A DNA stretch of 64,000 nucleotides from Williamsia sp. (GCA_015069695.1 JADCRZ010000009.1:1-64000); one strand, 5' to 3'. Shown: positions 38,365 to 46,961, numbered from the stretch's first letter. A program made the numbers and translations. Notes: generated from the letters alone by a model not told the origin.

Positions 38365-38823
38365 ATGCTAAGTCAAAAGACAAAATATGCCCTTCAGGCC
38401 CTGGCCTATCTGGCAGCCCGTTACGAGGAAGGAACGCCGGTGTTGATTGGTACCATTGCGAAAGAAAAAAATATTCCCATCAAATTCCTGGAAGCGATCC
38501 TTTGCGAGCTGCGCAACGAGGGCATGCTTGTGAGTACCCGCGGAAGAAGCGGCGGCTACCAGCTGGCAGAACATCCCAAAAAAACAAAGCTCTCAAGGGT
38601 TATCCGGGCAGTAGAAGGCCCCATCGCCCTGCTCAGTTGTGTAAGCCTTAATTTCTACAAACCTTGTGAAAACTGCAACCAGGAAACCTGTTGCATCAAC
38701 CCCGTCATGGCCGAAGCCCGCGATGCCATCCTCAAAGTATTGGACAAGAGAACGGTGAACGACATCAAGGACGACCAGGAATGCAAAGTGGTAAAGCCTG
38801 TCCCGATGAGCAAGGTACGATAA
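38365..38823 (+). CDS. Rrf2-family transcriptional regulator
   Basis: A 152-residue winged-helix regulator. Residues 1-70 match Rrf2/IscR/CymR (SQKTKYALQALAYLA at the start, then the recognition region FLEAILCELRNEGMLVSTRGRSGGYQL). The sensor region has Cys92, Cys101, Cys104, Cys109 and Cys110, enough to hold an Fe-S cluster, though their spacing differs from IscR. The operator-like palindrome at 39088 in front of the neighbouring cysteine desulfurase is its most likely target, which would make this a sulfur/Fe-S homeostasis regulator. Confidence 0.9.
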   Translation: MLSQKTKYALQALAYLAARYEEGTPVLIGTIAKEKNIPIKFLEAILCELRNEGMLVSTRGRSGGYQLAEHPKKTKLSRVIRAVEGPIALLSCVSLNFYKPCENCNQETCCINPVMAEARDAILKVLDKRTVNDIKDDQECKVVKPVPMSKVR

Positions 38824-38883
38824 ACACTATTCCGGTGTTGATATAATAAGAACTAACGTCTTCCTAAACAAAAACTGGCCGCT

Positions 38884-38955
38884 CCGCAGAGATCCTGTAA
38901 CGGCGCGGGATCATCCTGCAAGTGCAAACTCCGCAGCGCCTTTACAGGATGACAA
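38884..38955. repeat. Palindromic repeat family II, copy 1
   Basis: A 72-bp element between the regulator and the desulfurase. It starts CCGCAGAGAT and ends GATGACAA. Its 15-bp stem pairs 38892-38906 with 38936-38950 with one mismatch. A second copy at 61497..61570 has the same ends, the same loop core (AGTGCAA) and a stem of different sequence that still pairs. Confidence 0.7.
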
Positions 38956-39057
38956 GCAAAAAATGTAAACGTACGCCAACTTTCAAATAGTGTTGTACCA
39001 AACCGCAGGGTTCAATTTGATACAAAGCATAAAACCCCAAGGTGTGCGGAAATAATT

Positions 39058-39088
39058 TTTGGCCGTATAAAATTTCCTGTTAGTTTTG
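39058..39088 (+). promoter_or_regulatory. Bacteroidota consensus promoter of the desulfurase gene
   Basis: TTTG at 39058-39061, then exactly 19 bp, then TAGTTTTG at 39081-39088, a full match to the Bacteroidota sigma-ABfr pattern TTTG-N19-TAnnTTTG. The ATG follows 36 bp downstream. Confidence 0.8.
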
Positions 39089-39106
39089 TCTACTGAATTA
39101 GTAGAC
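39088..39106. promoter_or_regulatory. Operator-like palindrome overlapping the promoter
   Basis: GTCTACT-GAATT-AGTAGAC is a perfect 7-bp inverted repeat beginning at the last base of the -7 element and spanning the expected transcription start. A bound regulator here would block RNA polymerase. The nearby Rrf2 regulator is the natural candidate, since Rrf2 proteins bind palindromes of this size. Confidence 0.7.
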
Positions 39107-39124
39107 TATAAACCAGCCCGTTCC

Positions 39125-40261
39125 ATGAGTGTATACTTCGACAATGCCGCCACTACCCGTTTGGATCCTCAGGTACTTGATTGTATGATCCCGTACATGC
39201 TGGAGAACTACGGGAATGCTTCCTCTGTTCATGGTTTTGGCCGCGCGGCAAGGTTCGCGGTGGAAAATGCCCGCACGCAAATCGCAAATTACCTGCAGGC
39301 AAGTCCGGGTGAGATCTTCTTTACTTCGGGCGGAACAGAATCTGACAATACAGCCATCCTTTCAGCAGTGAAAGGAATGGGCATCCGGCGGGTGATCACC
39401 TCATCACTGGAACATCATGCCATCCTGCATACACTCCAGGCTTTGGAACGGAGCGGAGCTATCCAGCTTTTGCTGGTCCGGCACGACAGACAAGGCGTGC
39501 TCGACCTGTCTCACCTCGAAGAACTGCTGCAGTCGCAGGAAAAGGCTTTTGTTTCCATCATGCATGGCAACAATGAGATCGGCAATCTCAACGACATCGA
39601 AACCATTGCAACCCTCTGCAGGCACTACCAGGCAATCTTCCATACCGATACCGTGCAGACCATGGGCCACTACCGCTTCGATCTTTCCCGGCTTCCGGTG
39701 CATTTTCTTGTGGGATCGGCCCATAAATTTCATGGACCCAAAGGCGTGGGTTTTCTGTATGTAAGAAAATCGGTGCAGGCCCATCCGCTTATCAGCGGCG
39801 GCTCGCAGGAAAAAGGCGTTCGTGCGGGCACCGAAAACGTAAGCGGCATTGCAGGCATGGCAAAAGCCCTGGAGATCGCGTATGCCGGCCTCGATCATCA
39901 CCGCCATGCAGTAGAAAACTTGAAGCGGCTTTGCATTCAGAGCCTGCGTTCCTTTATTCCCGACATCAGCTTCAACGGCTGCTCGGCCAGTCTGGACAAA
40001 AGCCTGTACACCGTGCTGAGCACCAATTTCCCCGATGCAGACGCGGACCTGCTTTCCTATCTGGACCAGCGCGGCTTTGCAGTAAGCGGCGGAAGTGCCT
40101 GCAACAGCCACAGCAAGGGATCGCACGTGATCAGGGCCCTGCAGAACGGACAGCAAGGACAGGTGGTGCGGTTTTCTTTCAGCAGGTACAATACCTTACA
40201 GGAAGTAAGGACACTTGCCGCGGAATTGTCGCCCCTGTACAAACAGGTGGCTGTGGCCTGA
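39125..40261 (+). CDS. Cysteine desulfurase (NifS/IscS-like), class V aminotransferase
   Basis: A 378-residue PLP enzyme that removes sulfur from cysteine as a persulfide for Fe-S clusters or thiolated tRNA. The ATG at 39125 gives MSVYFDNAATTRLDPQV, the usual N-terminus; the longer frame would need a TTG. Visible are TSGGTESDN, MHGNNEIGN, the PLP lysine in GSAHKFHGPKG and the persulfide cysteine in SGGSACNSHS. Promoter and palindromic operator lie directly upstream. No IscU or SufE gene adjoins it, so its sulfur acceptor is encoded elsewhere. Confidence 0.93.
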   Translation: MSVYFDNAATTRLDPQVLDCMIPYMLENYGNASSVHGFGRAARFAVENARTQIANYLQASPGEIFFTSGGTESDNTAILSAVKGMGIRRVITSSLEHHAILHTLQALERSGAIQLLLVRHDRQGVLDLSHLEELLQSQEKAFVSIMHGNNEIGNLNDIETIATLCRHYQAIFHTDTVQTMGHYRFDLSRLPVHFLVGSAHKFHGPKGVGFLYVRKSVQAHPLISGGSQEKGVRAGTENVSGIAGMAKALEIAYAGLDHHRHAVENLKRLCIQSLRSFIPDISFNGCSASLDKSLYTVLSTNFPDADADLLSYLDQRGFAVSGGSACNSHSKGSHVIRALQNGQQGQVVRFSFSRYNTLQEVRTLAAELSPLYKQVAVA

Positions 40262-40362
40262 GTGGCCGGGTTTGCACAGCAGGTGCAAAAAGGATCGAAC
40301 AGGCATGGGTTCGTATCCCCGTATAGCATATAAAAGTTTTTTTAGGCAAGCAATCGTTAGGT

Positions 40363-40388
40363 GGCGGTATTTCTATACCGCCTTTTTT
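40363..40388 (+). terminator. Intrinsic terminator after the cysteine desulfurase
   Basis: GGCGGTAT / ATACCGCC with a 4-nt loop followed by six T. It lies between the convergent desulfurase and TIR genes and points in the plus direction. Confidence 0.85.
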
Positions 40389-40392
40389 ATGT

Positions 40393-41700
40393 TTATTTTT
40401 CCATAACTACTTCCAGCGGTTGTCCTGTTTGCGGAAAGGCCGGGGCAGATTTTGTCTTAAATCCATCTTTGAAAAACCAGACCTTGTATTCTTTTTTCTG
40501 CAGTGATGCAGGAATGGGAATGGTAAAGTCTCCCATTGGATTGGTGGTGGCGGTAAGCTGGCCTATTTTCACCATCACACCCGGCAGCGGCGCGTCTTTG
40601 TATAGCACGATCCCTTCTACTTTATTGATGCCTTGCAGGGCAACCGGCAAGTAAACCCTGCTGTCATTCGCAATAACATATACAGAATCAGGATGGATGG
40701 TTTTATACGGTTCAGAAAAGTCAATTTCCAGCCTTACGCTGTCGCCTTCGTGCAGGTTTTGAAAATAGGCAGCTCCGTTCTCGTTGATGCTGGCTGTCTT
40801 TCTTTCTCCTCCTTTCAGGTCCATGACCACATATCCCTGCTGGCGCAATATCATATCTTGCCTGCCTTTGCTGCCATGCACGAAAACGGTCACACTCAGC
40901 GGCAGCTCGCAGCTATCGGGTTTGAACGCACCGATAGGATTGGTAAAGAACAGCACAAAGGGAAGAACGATTGCACCGGCAAGCACCACTTTTATGTTCC
41001 AAAGCTTGAAACTGGCTGCTACTTTTTCTGCACTCTTGGTCAGGAGCAGGGCTATGCCCAACCCGATCAGGGCATACATAATGAAGTACAGCACTTTGGT
41101 GGGGCATTTGTTGAACACCGCGATCAGGACCGCCAATGCAATGAACAGGATGCCGGTAAGTTTATTGGCGTGTGTGGCGAACGGTGATCTTCCCGCATCT
41201 TCTTTTGGTTGGTTTGCCGGCCAGTGATCTTCCTGCTTTTTTACAGCAGTTTTTTTCGGGAATGGGTTGCCGGAAGGGATTGTACCAGCAGGAGGCTGAT
41301 CCTTGTTATCTGCGCCTGGCGGAGCCTGCAGCGTTTTGAGCAACTGCTGGAAGGCGACTTCGTAGTCATTCCTGAAATCAATGTATTGAAAGCGGGCCAG
41401 GCGGAAGGGCGGCACACAGTCTTCTATCATAACCGGCACCACCCGTTTGTGCTGTTCGATGGCATACGACACTTCATCCATTACGTTTTGTGATTTCACG
41501 GAAGCTTCGGAAAGAACGATCAGCAATCCGGTCGCATCCTTGAGGGCATGTTCAATAGAGTCGTCCCAGCGGGAACCTGGAGCGATGTCTGCCTGGTCGA
41601 GCCAGACCTGAATACCTGCCTGATTTAAATCAGCTGCCAGCTTGCGAACAAACTGGATATTCTGTCTCGAGTAGCTGAGAAAGTATTTGATAGATTCCAA
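40393..41700 (-). CDS. TIR-domain membrane protein
   Basis: A 435-residue protein with an N-terminal TIR domain (about 3-125: IKYFLSYSRQN, VWLDQADIAPGSRWDDSI, and SQNVMDEVSYA with Glu76 at the position of the NADase catalytic glutamate). A Pro/Lys-rich linker leads to three hydrophobic helices (about 182-200, 205-225, 240-260). The C-terminal part, predicted outside the cytoplasm, is beta-rich and ends in a carboxypeptidase-regulatory-like domain (about 360-435). No ATG exists near the domain start, so a TTG at 41700 is taken, which is unusual. It follows the TPR gene by 55 bp on the same strand. TIR proteins signal or degrade NAD; either is possible here. Confidence 0.82.
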   Translation of the reverse strand: MESIKYFLSYSRQNIQFVRKLAADLNQAGIQVWLDQADIAPGSRWDDSIEHALKDATGLLIVLSEASVKSQNVMDEVSYAIEQHKRVVPVMIEDCVPPFRLARFQYIDFRNDYEVAFQQLLKTLQAPPGADNKDQPPAGTIPSGNPFPKKTAVKKQEDHWPANQPKEDAGRSPFATHANKLTGILFIALAVLIAVFNKCPTKVLYFIMYALIGLGIALLLTKSAEKVAASFKLWNIKVVLAGAIVLPFVLFFTNPIGAFKPDSCELPLSVTVFVHGSKGRQDMILRQQGYVVMDLKGGERKTASINENGAAYFQNLHEGDSVRLEIDFSEPYKTIHPDSVYVIANDSRVYLPVALQGINKVEGIVLYKDAPLPGVMVKIGQLTATTNPMGDFTIPIPASLQKKEYKVWFFKDGFKTKSAPAFPQTGQPLEVVMEK

Positions 41701-41755
41701 AGGGTTGAATTTAATTGTTATAGCATTTGCAGCAAAGTATGATGCATATCATGCC

Positions 41756-44326
41756 TCAGTGCTGAAGCAAGGCTCTGACCTTGTCAACATCTTTGTTGGT
41801 GATCCCTTTTTTTTCAAGTGCATTCAGCTCTTCAAGGCAAGTGGCTGCGTAAGGTTTCCCTTCTTTATCTTTCAATGATTTCAGCTGTTCAAAGATTTTA
41901 AGTGCCTGATCGTACCTGCCATCAAGCAATAAAGCATCAGCAAGATGTGCCTTGAGGCTGCTGCTGGTGCTGTCGAGTTCCAGCCCCTTGGTGGCCGCTT
42001 GAACAGCATCCTTTGTCTTAGCACGAGAGAGCATATACCTGGCACGCTTGCTATAGTATTGTGCCATCATCTTGGATAATGCCGTATCTGTTTTTGCAAG
42101 GCTGTATAGCTTGTCTTCCGGTACTTTCAAGCTGTCTTTGTCTGATGGATTGAAGACCAGAGAATCAGGCATTGCCAGGTAGAGATCGGTTATATTGGAT
42201 GCCACCTCGATAAAATACATGGTATAAACTTGAGGGTAGAGGGCTATCCATTTTTGCAGCATGTCGAAAGCTTCATGAAGGACTTTCAGGGATCGATCGT
42301 AGTTGTTTGTAAGTGTATAAAGGATGCCTAGATCATTTTGTACCAAAACAATGTCCGGTTCGTACGTCTTCGGATTGTCCTTGGCCAACAGGGTATATGT
42401 TTTAATTGATTCCTGCAATAATGCCTCAGCCTTGGTGTAATCCTTTTTCTCTATATATACATGACCCAGGTTCCCTTTGGTAATAGCCACATAATATATG
42501 AATCGGGCGTTGTTTTTATCCAGCCGGGTAAGTATATCAAGGGCTTTTAAATAACTATCTTCCGCCTTTGAATAATCTTTGGAGTTATTATAAACAATTC
42601 CCAGATTGAATTGTGCCATGCTTAAAGCCGGGTCATATACTTGCGGATTTTCTTTCGCCAACTCCGTCCATATTCCGAGTGCTTCCAGGTAACTGGCTTC
42701 TGCTTCGGAATACTTTTTTTGATTGGAATAGACATTAGCCAGGTTGTTTTGTGTATTGGCTGTTTCCGGCTTATAGGTTTGAGGATTTTCCTTTGAGAGC
42801 CGCTTTCTTATGTTTAGTGATTCAAGCAAAGCTGATTCTGCTTTGGAGAAATTTGTTTCGCGCCTGTAAAGGTCACCAAGGTTGTTGAGTACAGCTGCCA
42901 GCTGGGGTTCATAAGTTTGCGGATTGCTCTTTATCAACTGTTTTACCAGATCCAATGCTGCTAACAAAGCAGCTTCTGCTTTTACATAATCTTTTTGTGA
43001 AGTGTAAAAAGATCCCAGGTTTTGTTGTATGTCAGCTAGATCTGCATTATAGACCTGTGGGTTGTTCTTGGCAAGCTGTCTAAATATACCGAGTGCTTCG
43101 AGATAAGATCCTTCTGATTTGGGAAAGTCATTCTTGCGCAGATAAAGATTGCCGAGATTGTTTTGTACATCAGCTACTCTGCGTTCGTAAGTTTGTGGAT
43201 TGTTTTTAGCCAACCGTTTTCTTATTTCCAATGCTTCAAGCAAAGCTGCTTCAGCCCTGGAAAAATCATGCGTGCTTGTGTACAGCGTACCCAAGTGGTT
43301 CAAGGCGTCTGCCAGCCATGGTTCATGAATTGGGAGGCTATCCTTTATCAATTGTCTGTATACCTCCACTGCCTGAACGCAATAGCGGATAGCCTTTTCA
43401 TACTGGGTCAGCCAGCCAAGAAATTTAGAGTAAGCAAGCAGATACTTTCCTGTTGATGTGTCGAGCCTGATCAGCAGCTCATAACAATTCGACGCACTGT
43501 CAAACTCGTACCTCGTCTTGTGCAGGTCTATCTTAAGCTGAAGCGCCTCTGCCACATCGGCTGTTCTTTGCTTCGCCACCGAATCCCTGCTCTGCAACTC
43601 CTTTCTTACAATTGATATTTTCTCTCTTTCTACAAGGATGGAATCCACCTTGCCTGCCAGGTTTGCCTGTTGCAACAGGCTGTACGCCGAATCCAGGTGT
43701 CCGTTCTGGAACAATACAAACGCCTGCCTGAACAATGCGGAGGCATCATCCAGATTCACAGCTGCATATTTGCGGGCCAGCTCTTCAGCCTGCTGGGCAA
43801 TCTTCTGCCGCTGGCCTTCGAGGTAGGTTAACTCATCCTGCAGCTTCTTTATCCTGCCTGCATCCTGCTGGGAATTCTTTCTGGCATCTGCAAGCTCTTT
43901 GGCTTTGCTCTGCACCAGGCTCTCCAGCCGCTTCTCGGCTTCTGTTTTGCCTACCTTGAAGATCTTTCTGCGGTACTCTGCTATGCTGTCCGGATGTGCC
44001 ATCGTTATCTTCACGGTTGACTGCTGCCCTGCTACAGCTGAAAGTGATGTAGGATCAACCACCTGCAGGCCCGGCTTTTTTACCTGGAACGACACACTGG
44101 CTTTTTCCGCCACTCCCACATATACCAGTCCGAACTGTCCCTGGTTGTCCGTTACGCGGGGATTTGCTTTGCCAAAATCATCCTCCACCTGTGCGTTGGA
44201 GACATACTGGCGCTTGCCGGTGAGGGTTTCGCTGTTCTGGATAGAGACTATGCCTTTGAGGGTGCTTTGCTGGGCCGAGGTGTGCAGGACCATCAGTACA
44301 CAGGCAAACAAAACAAGAGTTTTCAT
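41756..44326 (-). CDS. Exported TPR-repeat protein
   Basis: An 856-residue protein starting at the ATG at 44326 with signal peptide MKTLVLFACVLMVLHTSAQ. Residues about 20-105 form a carboxypeptidase-regulatory-like domain, about 120-190 a charged coiled coil, and about 330-700 eight consecutive 46-residue kinesin-light-chain-type TPRs, each with a copy of NNLGxLY...AEAALLEAL...NPQTYE. More degenerate TPRs follow. No enzymatic domain is present; it is a periplasmic scaffold. It is probably cotranscribed with the TIR gene downstream and divergent from a cysteine-rich secreted protein across a palindromic control region. Confidence 0.85.
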   Translation of the reverse strand: MKTLVLFACVLMVLHTSAQQSTLKGIVSIQNSETLTGKRQYVSNAQVEDDFGKANPRVTDNQGQFGLVYVGVAEKASVSFQVKKPGLQVVDPTSLSAVAGQQSTVKITMAHPDSIAEYRRKIFKVGKTEAEKRLESLVQSKAKELADARKNSQQDAGRIKKLQDELTYLEGQRQKIAQQAEELARKYAAVNLDDASALFRQAFVLFQNGHLDSAYSLLQQANLAGKVDSILVEREKISIVRKELQSRDSVAKQRTADVAEALQLKIDLHKTRYEFDSASNCYELLIRLDTSTGKYLLAYSKFLGWLTQYEKAIRYCVQAVEVYRQLIKDSLPIHEPWLADALNHLGTLYTSTHDFSRAEAALLEALEIRKRLAKNNPQTYERRVADVQNNLGNLYLRKNDFPKSEGSYLEALGIFRQLAKNNPQVYNADLADIQQNLGSFYTSQKDYVKAEAALLAALDLVKQLIKSNPQTYEPQLAAVLNNLGDLYRRETNFSKAESALLESLNIRKRLSKENPQTYKPETANTQNNLANVYSNQKKYSEAEASYLEALGIWTELAKENPQVYDPALSMAQFNLGIVYNNSKDYSKAEDSYLKALDILTRLDKNNARFIYYVAITKGNLGHVYIEKKDYTKAEALLQESIKTYTLLAKDNPKTYEPDIVLVQNDLGILYTLTNNYDRSLKVLHEAFDMLQKWIALYPQVYTMYFIEVASNITDLYLAMPDSLVFNPSDKDSLKVPEDKLYSLAKTDTALSKMMAQYYSKRARYMLSRAKTKDAVQAATKGLELDSTSSSLKAHLADALLLDGRYDQALKIFEQLKSLKDKEGKPYAATCLEELNALEKKGITNKDVDKVRALLQH

Positions 44327-44494
44327 TTTGTTCTTTGTTTTTACTTGCTTCCAATATTCTTTACTACGCGCCGCTTGTATGCTGGTCTGAATAAACAATT
44401 CTATTGATGCGTTGGGCGAGCATTTGATAGGAATCAAATGACTCTAGTATTTGATATGTTGAAATTAACTATAAAATTCCGGCATAACAGCAAC

Positions 44495-44642
44495 AAGCCC
44501 TATCAACCATGTCGCAAAGGCTATCAATGGCGTCGCATGGGAAAGAAATGGCTTTTTATAAACCCGTCCATCCGCTTATAAACACCTGTTTTTTTCTCAT
44601 ACGACGCCATTGATAGCCTTTGCGACATGGTTGATAGGGCTT
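44495..44642. promoter_or_regulatory. 41-bp perfect palindrome with 21-bp tandem half-units
   Basis: Arms 44495-44535 and 44602-44642 are perfect inverted copies and continue inward with two mismatches. Each arm holds two tandem 21-bp units sharing CTATCAA....GTCGCA..GG, so the region presents four similarly spaced sites in mirror symmetry. It occupies the divergent intergenic region between the TPR and cysteine-rich genes. It could be a shared operator, a 5' RNA hairpin or a small mobile palindrome. Confidence 0.7.
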
Positions 44643-44697
44643 TCATGCAGGGAGTCCGACATTTATCCCGATCAAACCAAAACCAAAAACTTCGTGT

Positions 44698-46764
44698 ATG
44701 AAAAGAAGAAAATCAGTGGAATTAAAAAACAAGTTGAGCAGGATCTTATCCTTTTCTCTCTTGTTGTTTTTTGCAGGAGCGGCAGGTACTTCACCGCTAT
44801 CTGCTCAAGCACCAGCCCAAACAGCTGCCACTACAGTTTATGAAGATGTGCCTGATATGAATGACCAGGACATTGATCTGGTAATGACCTGGATTAAAAG
44901 CCGGGTTGCCCTTATTAAAACACCCTATTGCTGGAAAGACAGCAAAGTAAGAGGTGCCGGGGTGCTAAGAAGCGTTTGTGCGGATGGCTTGGAAAAAAGT
45001 ACGGATCTTCTTTGCTATCCCAAATGCGACAACGGGTTTAGCGGTACAGGACCTGTATGCTGGCAAGACTGTCCCAGCGGGTTCCGGAATGATGGTGCTT
45101 ACTGTGCAAAGACAACAACCTATAGCCGTGGTATTGGGCGCACGCCCGACCTGCAATCCTGTTCAGACTGGAATCCGGATTACCGGGACGATGGCTCATC
45201 CTGTTACTTGGATCCTTACGGGCGTGGTACCGGCCGCAATGCCAGCCTGATTCCTTGTTCGTACTGGAACTCAAATTATCGGGATGACGGCTCATCCTGT
45301 TACTTGGACCCTTATGGTCGCGGTACCGGCCGTAGCCCCGATAAAAGGCCCTGTTCAGACTGGAGCTCGAGTTACCGGGATGATGGTACGTCCTGTTATG
45401 CCGACACCAAAACAAAGAAACTGGGAGCAGGTTGTGATGCACAATATCATGCTGTTGGCTGTTGTCTTTGTGAACCTGATGGCGGACCAGGGCTCAAAGT
45501 AAATGTATCGCAAAGATACCAGTGCAGACCTGACGAAGACTACAAAGACGGCCTTTGTTACCCAAAGTGTAAGTCCGGCTATCATAATGATGGTTGTTGT
45601 ATTTGTACGCCCGATGGCGGACCAGGGCTCAAAGTAAATGTATCGCAAAGATATCAGTGCGGAGCTGACGAGGACCTTGTAGGCGCAACATGTTATCCTA
45701 AGTGTAAAGTTGGATACTATGCTGATGTTGCTATATGTACGCCTAATGTCGGACCAGGGCTTAAAGTAAATGTATCGCAAAGATATCAGTGCAAACCTGA
45801 TGAAGAGCTTAAGGACGCAACATGTTATCCAAAGTGTCAACCTGGATTTCACCTGGCTGGCGGGAACATATGTTCACAGGATTGTTTTCCGGGATCCGAC
45901 GGCGACATCGGTGTGTCATGCAAAAAGAAAACGCAGGGACGGGGGGTGGGACAAACACTTCTGTGTGCTGCCGGGACTATTCCGGATGAAACAGGTGGCC
46001 CGGCAGGTCTTTGTTTTCCAAAATGTAATACGGGATACCACGGCATCGGGCCCGTATGCTGGCAAAACTGCCCGAACGGATCTGTAGAATGTGGTGCAGG
46101 CTGCGCCAAGAGCGCACAGGAATGTGCTACCACTACATTTGATCAGGTATTTTCTGTGGCCATGCTCGCTATCAACATCGCTACGTTCGGCTCAACAAGC
46201 GCTGCAAAACCGCTTGTCAAAAAAGGCGAGGAGGCCGTGGAGGTAGCAGGCAGATTCGCTGTGATCAGCGGCGGGTTGACCAAAGTGCAGAAAACTTTGT
46301 GGGCCTCTATAGATGCCTTGTCAAATGCAGCGGGCAAAGTAAAGGATATAGAGATCGTAAAACGCGTCATGAAAGTATACAACGAAAATGAAGGGTATGT
46401 AATGGCCAGTAAAGGTGTTATAATGGGTGTGAAGGCAGCGTACTATGCAACGAAGGGCTACAAAGATGCCTATGTGGAGAATTTTGCCGCTTTAACAAGT
46501 CCGGAAATCAACGCTGAAATCGACCTCCAGCTGGATACGCTGACAGCAAAATTTGTAAAGGAAACATGGGCTGATCTACAGATAACGGAAATGGCACAAA
46601 CCAATGGCTTTGTGATCGCGCATGAAGTTTTATCGACTGTTTCATCCGTTGATCCTACCGGTGTACTGGGCGTTGTTGATGCATACACCAAACCGGTTTG
46701 CGGAGCGAATATGCCATGGCCCATCCTGTCAAAACCTTATAAATTCACTTCAAGGAGGTTGTAA
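44698..46764 (+). CDS. Secreted cysteine-rich repeat protein with helical C-terminal domain
   Basis: A 688-residue protein with a signal peptide ending near PLSAQA. Residues about 75-145 have Cys/Gly-rich modules (CYPKCDNGFSGTGPVCWQ, CPSGFRNDGAYC). About 145-240 are three 31-residue repeats (YRDDGSSCYLDPYGRGTGR). About 240-385 are three 44-45-residue repeats (GGPGLKVNVSQRYQC...CYPKC). A last Cys block closes near 475. Residues about 480-680 are helical with a hydrophobic stretch (VAMLAINIATFG) and end with DPTGVLGVVDAYTKPVC. Such modules and ending recall secreted proteins of algae, protists and some animals. No function is known. Confidence 0.75.
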   Translation: MKRRKSVELKNKLSRILSFSLLLFFAGAAGTSPLSAQAPAQTAATTVYEDVPDMNDQDIDLVMTWIKSRVALIKTPYCWKDSKVRGAGVLRSVCADGLEKSTDLLCYPKCDNGFSGTGPVCWQDCPSGFRNDGAYCAKTTTYSRGIGRTPDLQSCSDWNPDYRDDGSSCYLDPYGRGTGRNASLIPCSYWNSNYRDDGSSCYLDPYGRGTGRSPDKRPCSDWSSSYRDDGTSCYADTKTKKLGAGCDAQYHAVGCCLCEPDGGPGLKVNVSQRYQCRPDEDYKDGLCYPKCKSGYHNDGCCICTPDGGPGLKVNVSQRYQCGADEDLVGATCYPKCKVGYYADVAICTPNVGPGLKVNVSQRYQCKPDEELKDATCYPKCQPGFHLAGGNICSQDCFPGSDGDIGVSCKKKTQGRGVGQTLLCAAGTIPDETGGPAGLCFPKCNTGYHGIGPVCWQNCPNGSVECGAGCAKSAQECATTTFDQVFSVAMLAINIATFGSTSAAKPLVKKGEEAVEVAGRFAVISGGLTKVQKTLWASIDALSNAAGKVKDIEIVKRVMKVYNENEGYVMASKGVIMGVKAAYYATKGYKDAYVENFAALTSPEINAEIDLQLDTLTAKFVKETWADLQITEMAQTNGFVIAHEVLSTVSSVDPTGVLGVVDAYTKPVCGANMPWPILSKPYKFTSRRL
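45481..45785 (+). repeat. Intragenic repeat units in the cysteine-rich gene
   Basis: A nearly identical 38-bp stretch containing GGACCAGGG and AAAGTAAATGTATCGCAAAG recurs at 45481, 45616 and 45748 (spacings 135 and 132 bp). The high DNA identity indicates recent internal duplication or gene conversion. The units are in frame and code for GPGLKVNVSQRYQC. Confidence 0.9.
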
Positions 46765-46787
46765 ACAAAGAAAACATTTTTCCGGAT

Positions 46788-46831
46788 AATTGCATGATAC
46801 GGGCAAATGCTCCCTGCCGTATCATGCAATT
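46788..46831 (+). terminator. Hairpin terminator after the cysteine-rich gene
   Basis: A 15-bp perfect stem (AATTGCATGATACGG and its complement) with a 14-nt loop, 23 bp after the stop, and a weak T-rich run downstream. Confidence 0.7.
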
Positions 46832-46961
46832 AATCAGGCCTTTCTGTTGAACATTTCTACACACCCATAAGTCATTTCCGGCCTTGCTGGTTTACATCCT
46901 GTATTCCAAACAGATCGTAGTACGGATGTTAAATTCAGCTGCTGAACAAAAAGAAACTTTT

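Noticed and set aside
40262-40335. Sequence after the cysteine desulfurase with tRNA-Cys-like pieces (TGGCC, TGCAAAA, GGTTCGTATCC)
   Set aside because: No cloverleaf can be drawn, the T-loop lacks A58 and the T-stem does not pair; an attachment-site reading paired with the real tRNA-Cys would be speculation.
45481-45785. Regular direct repeats as a CRISPR array
   Set aside because: The units are in frame inside an exported protein gene and the spacers are themselves homologous, so this is an internal coding duplication.
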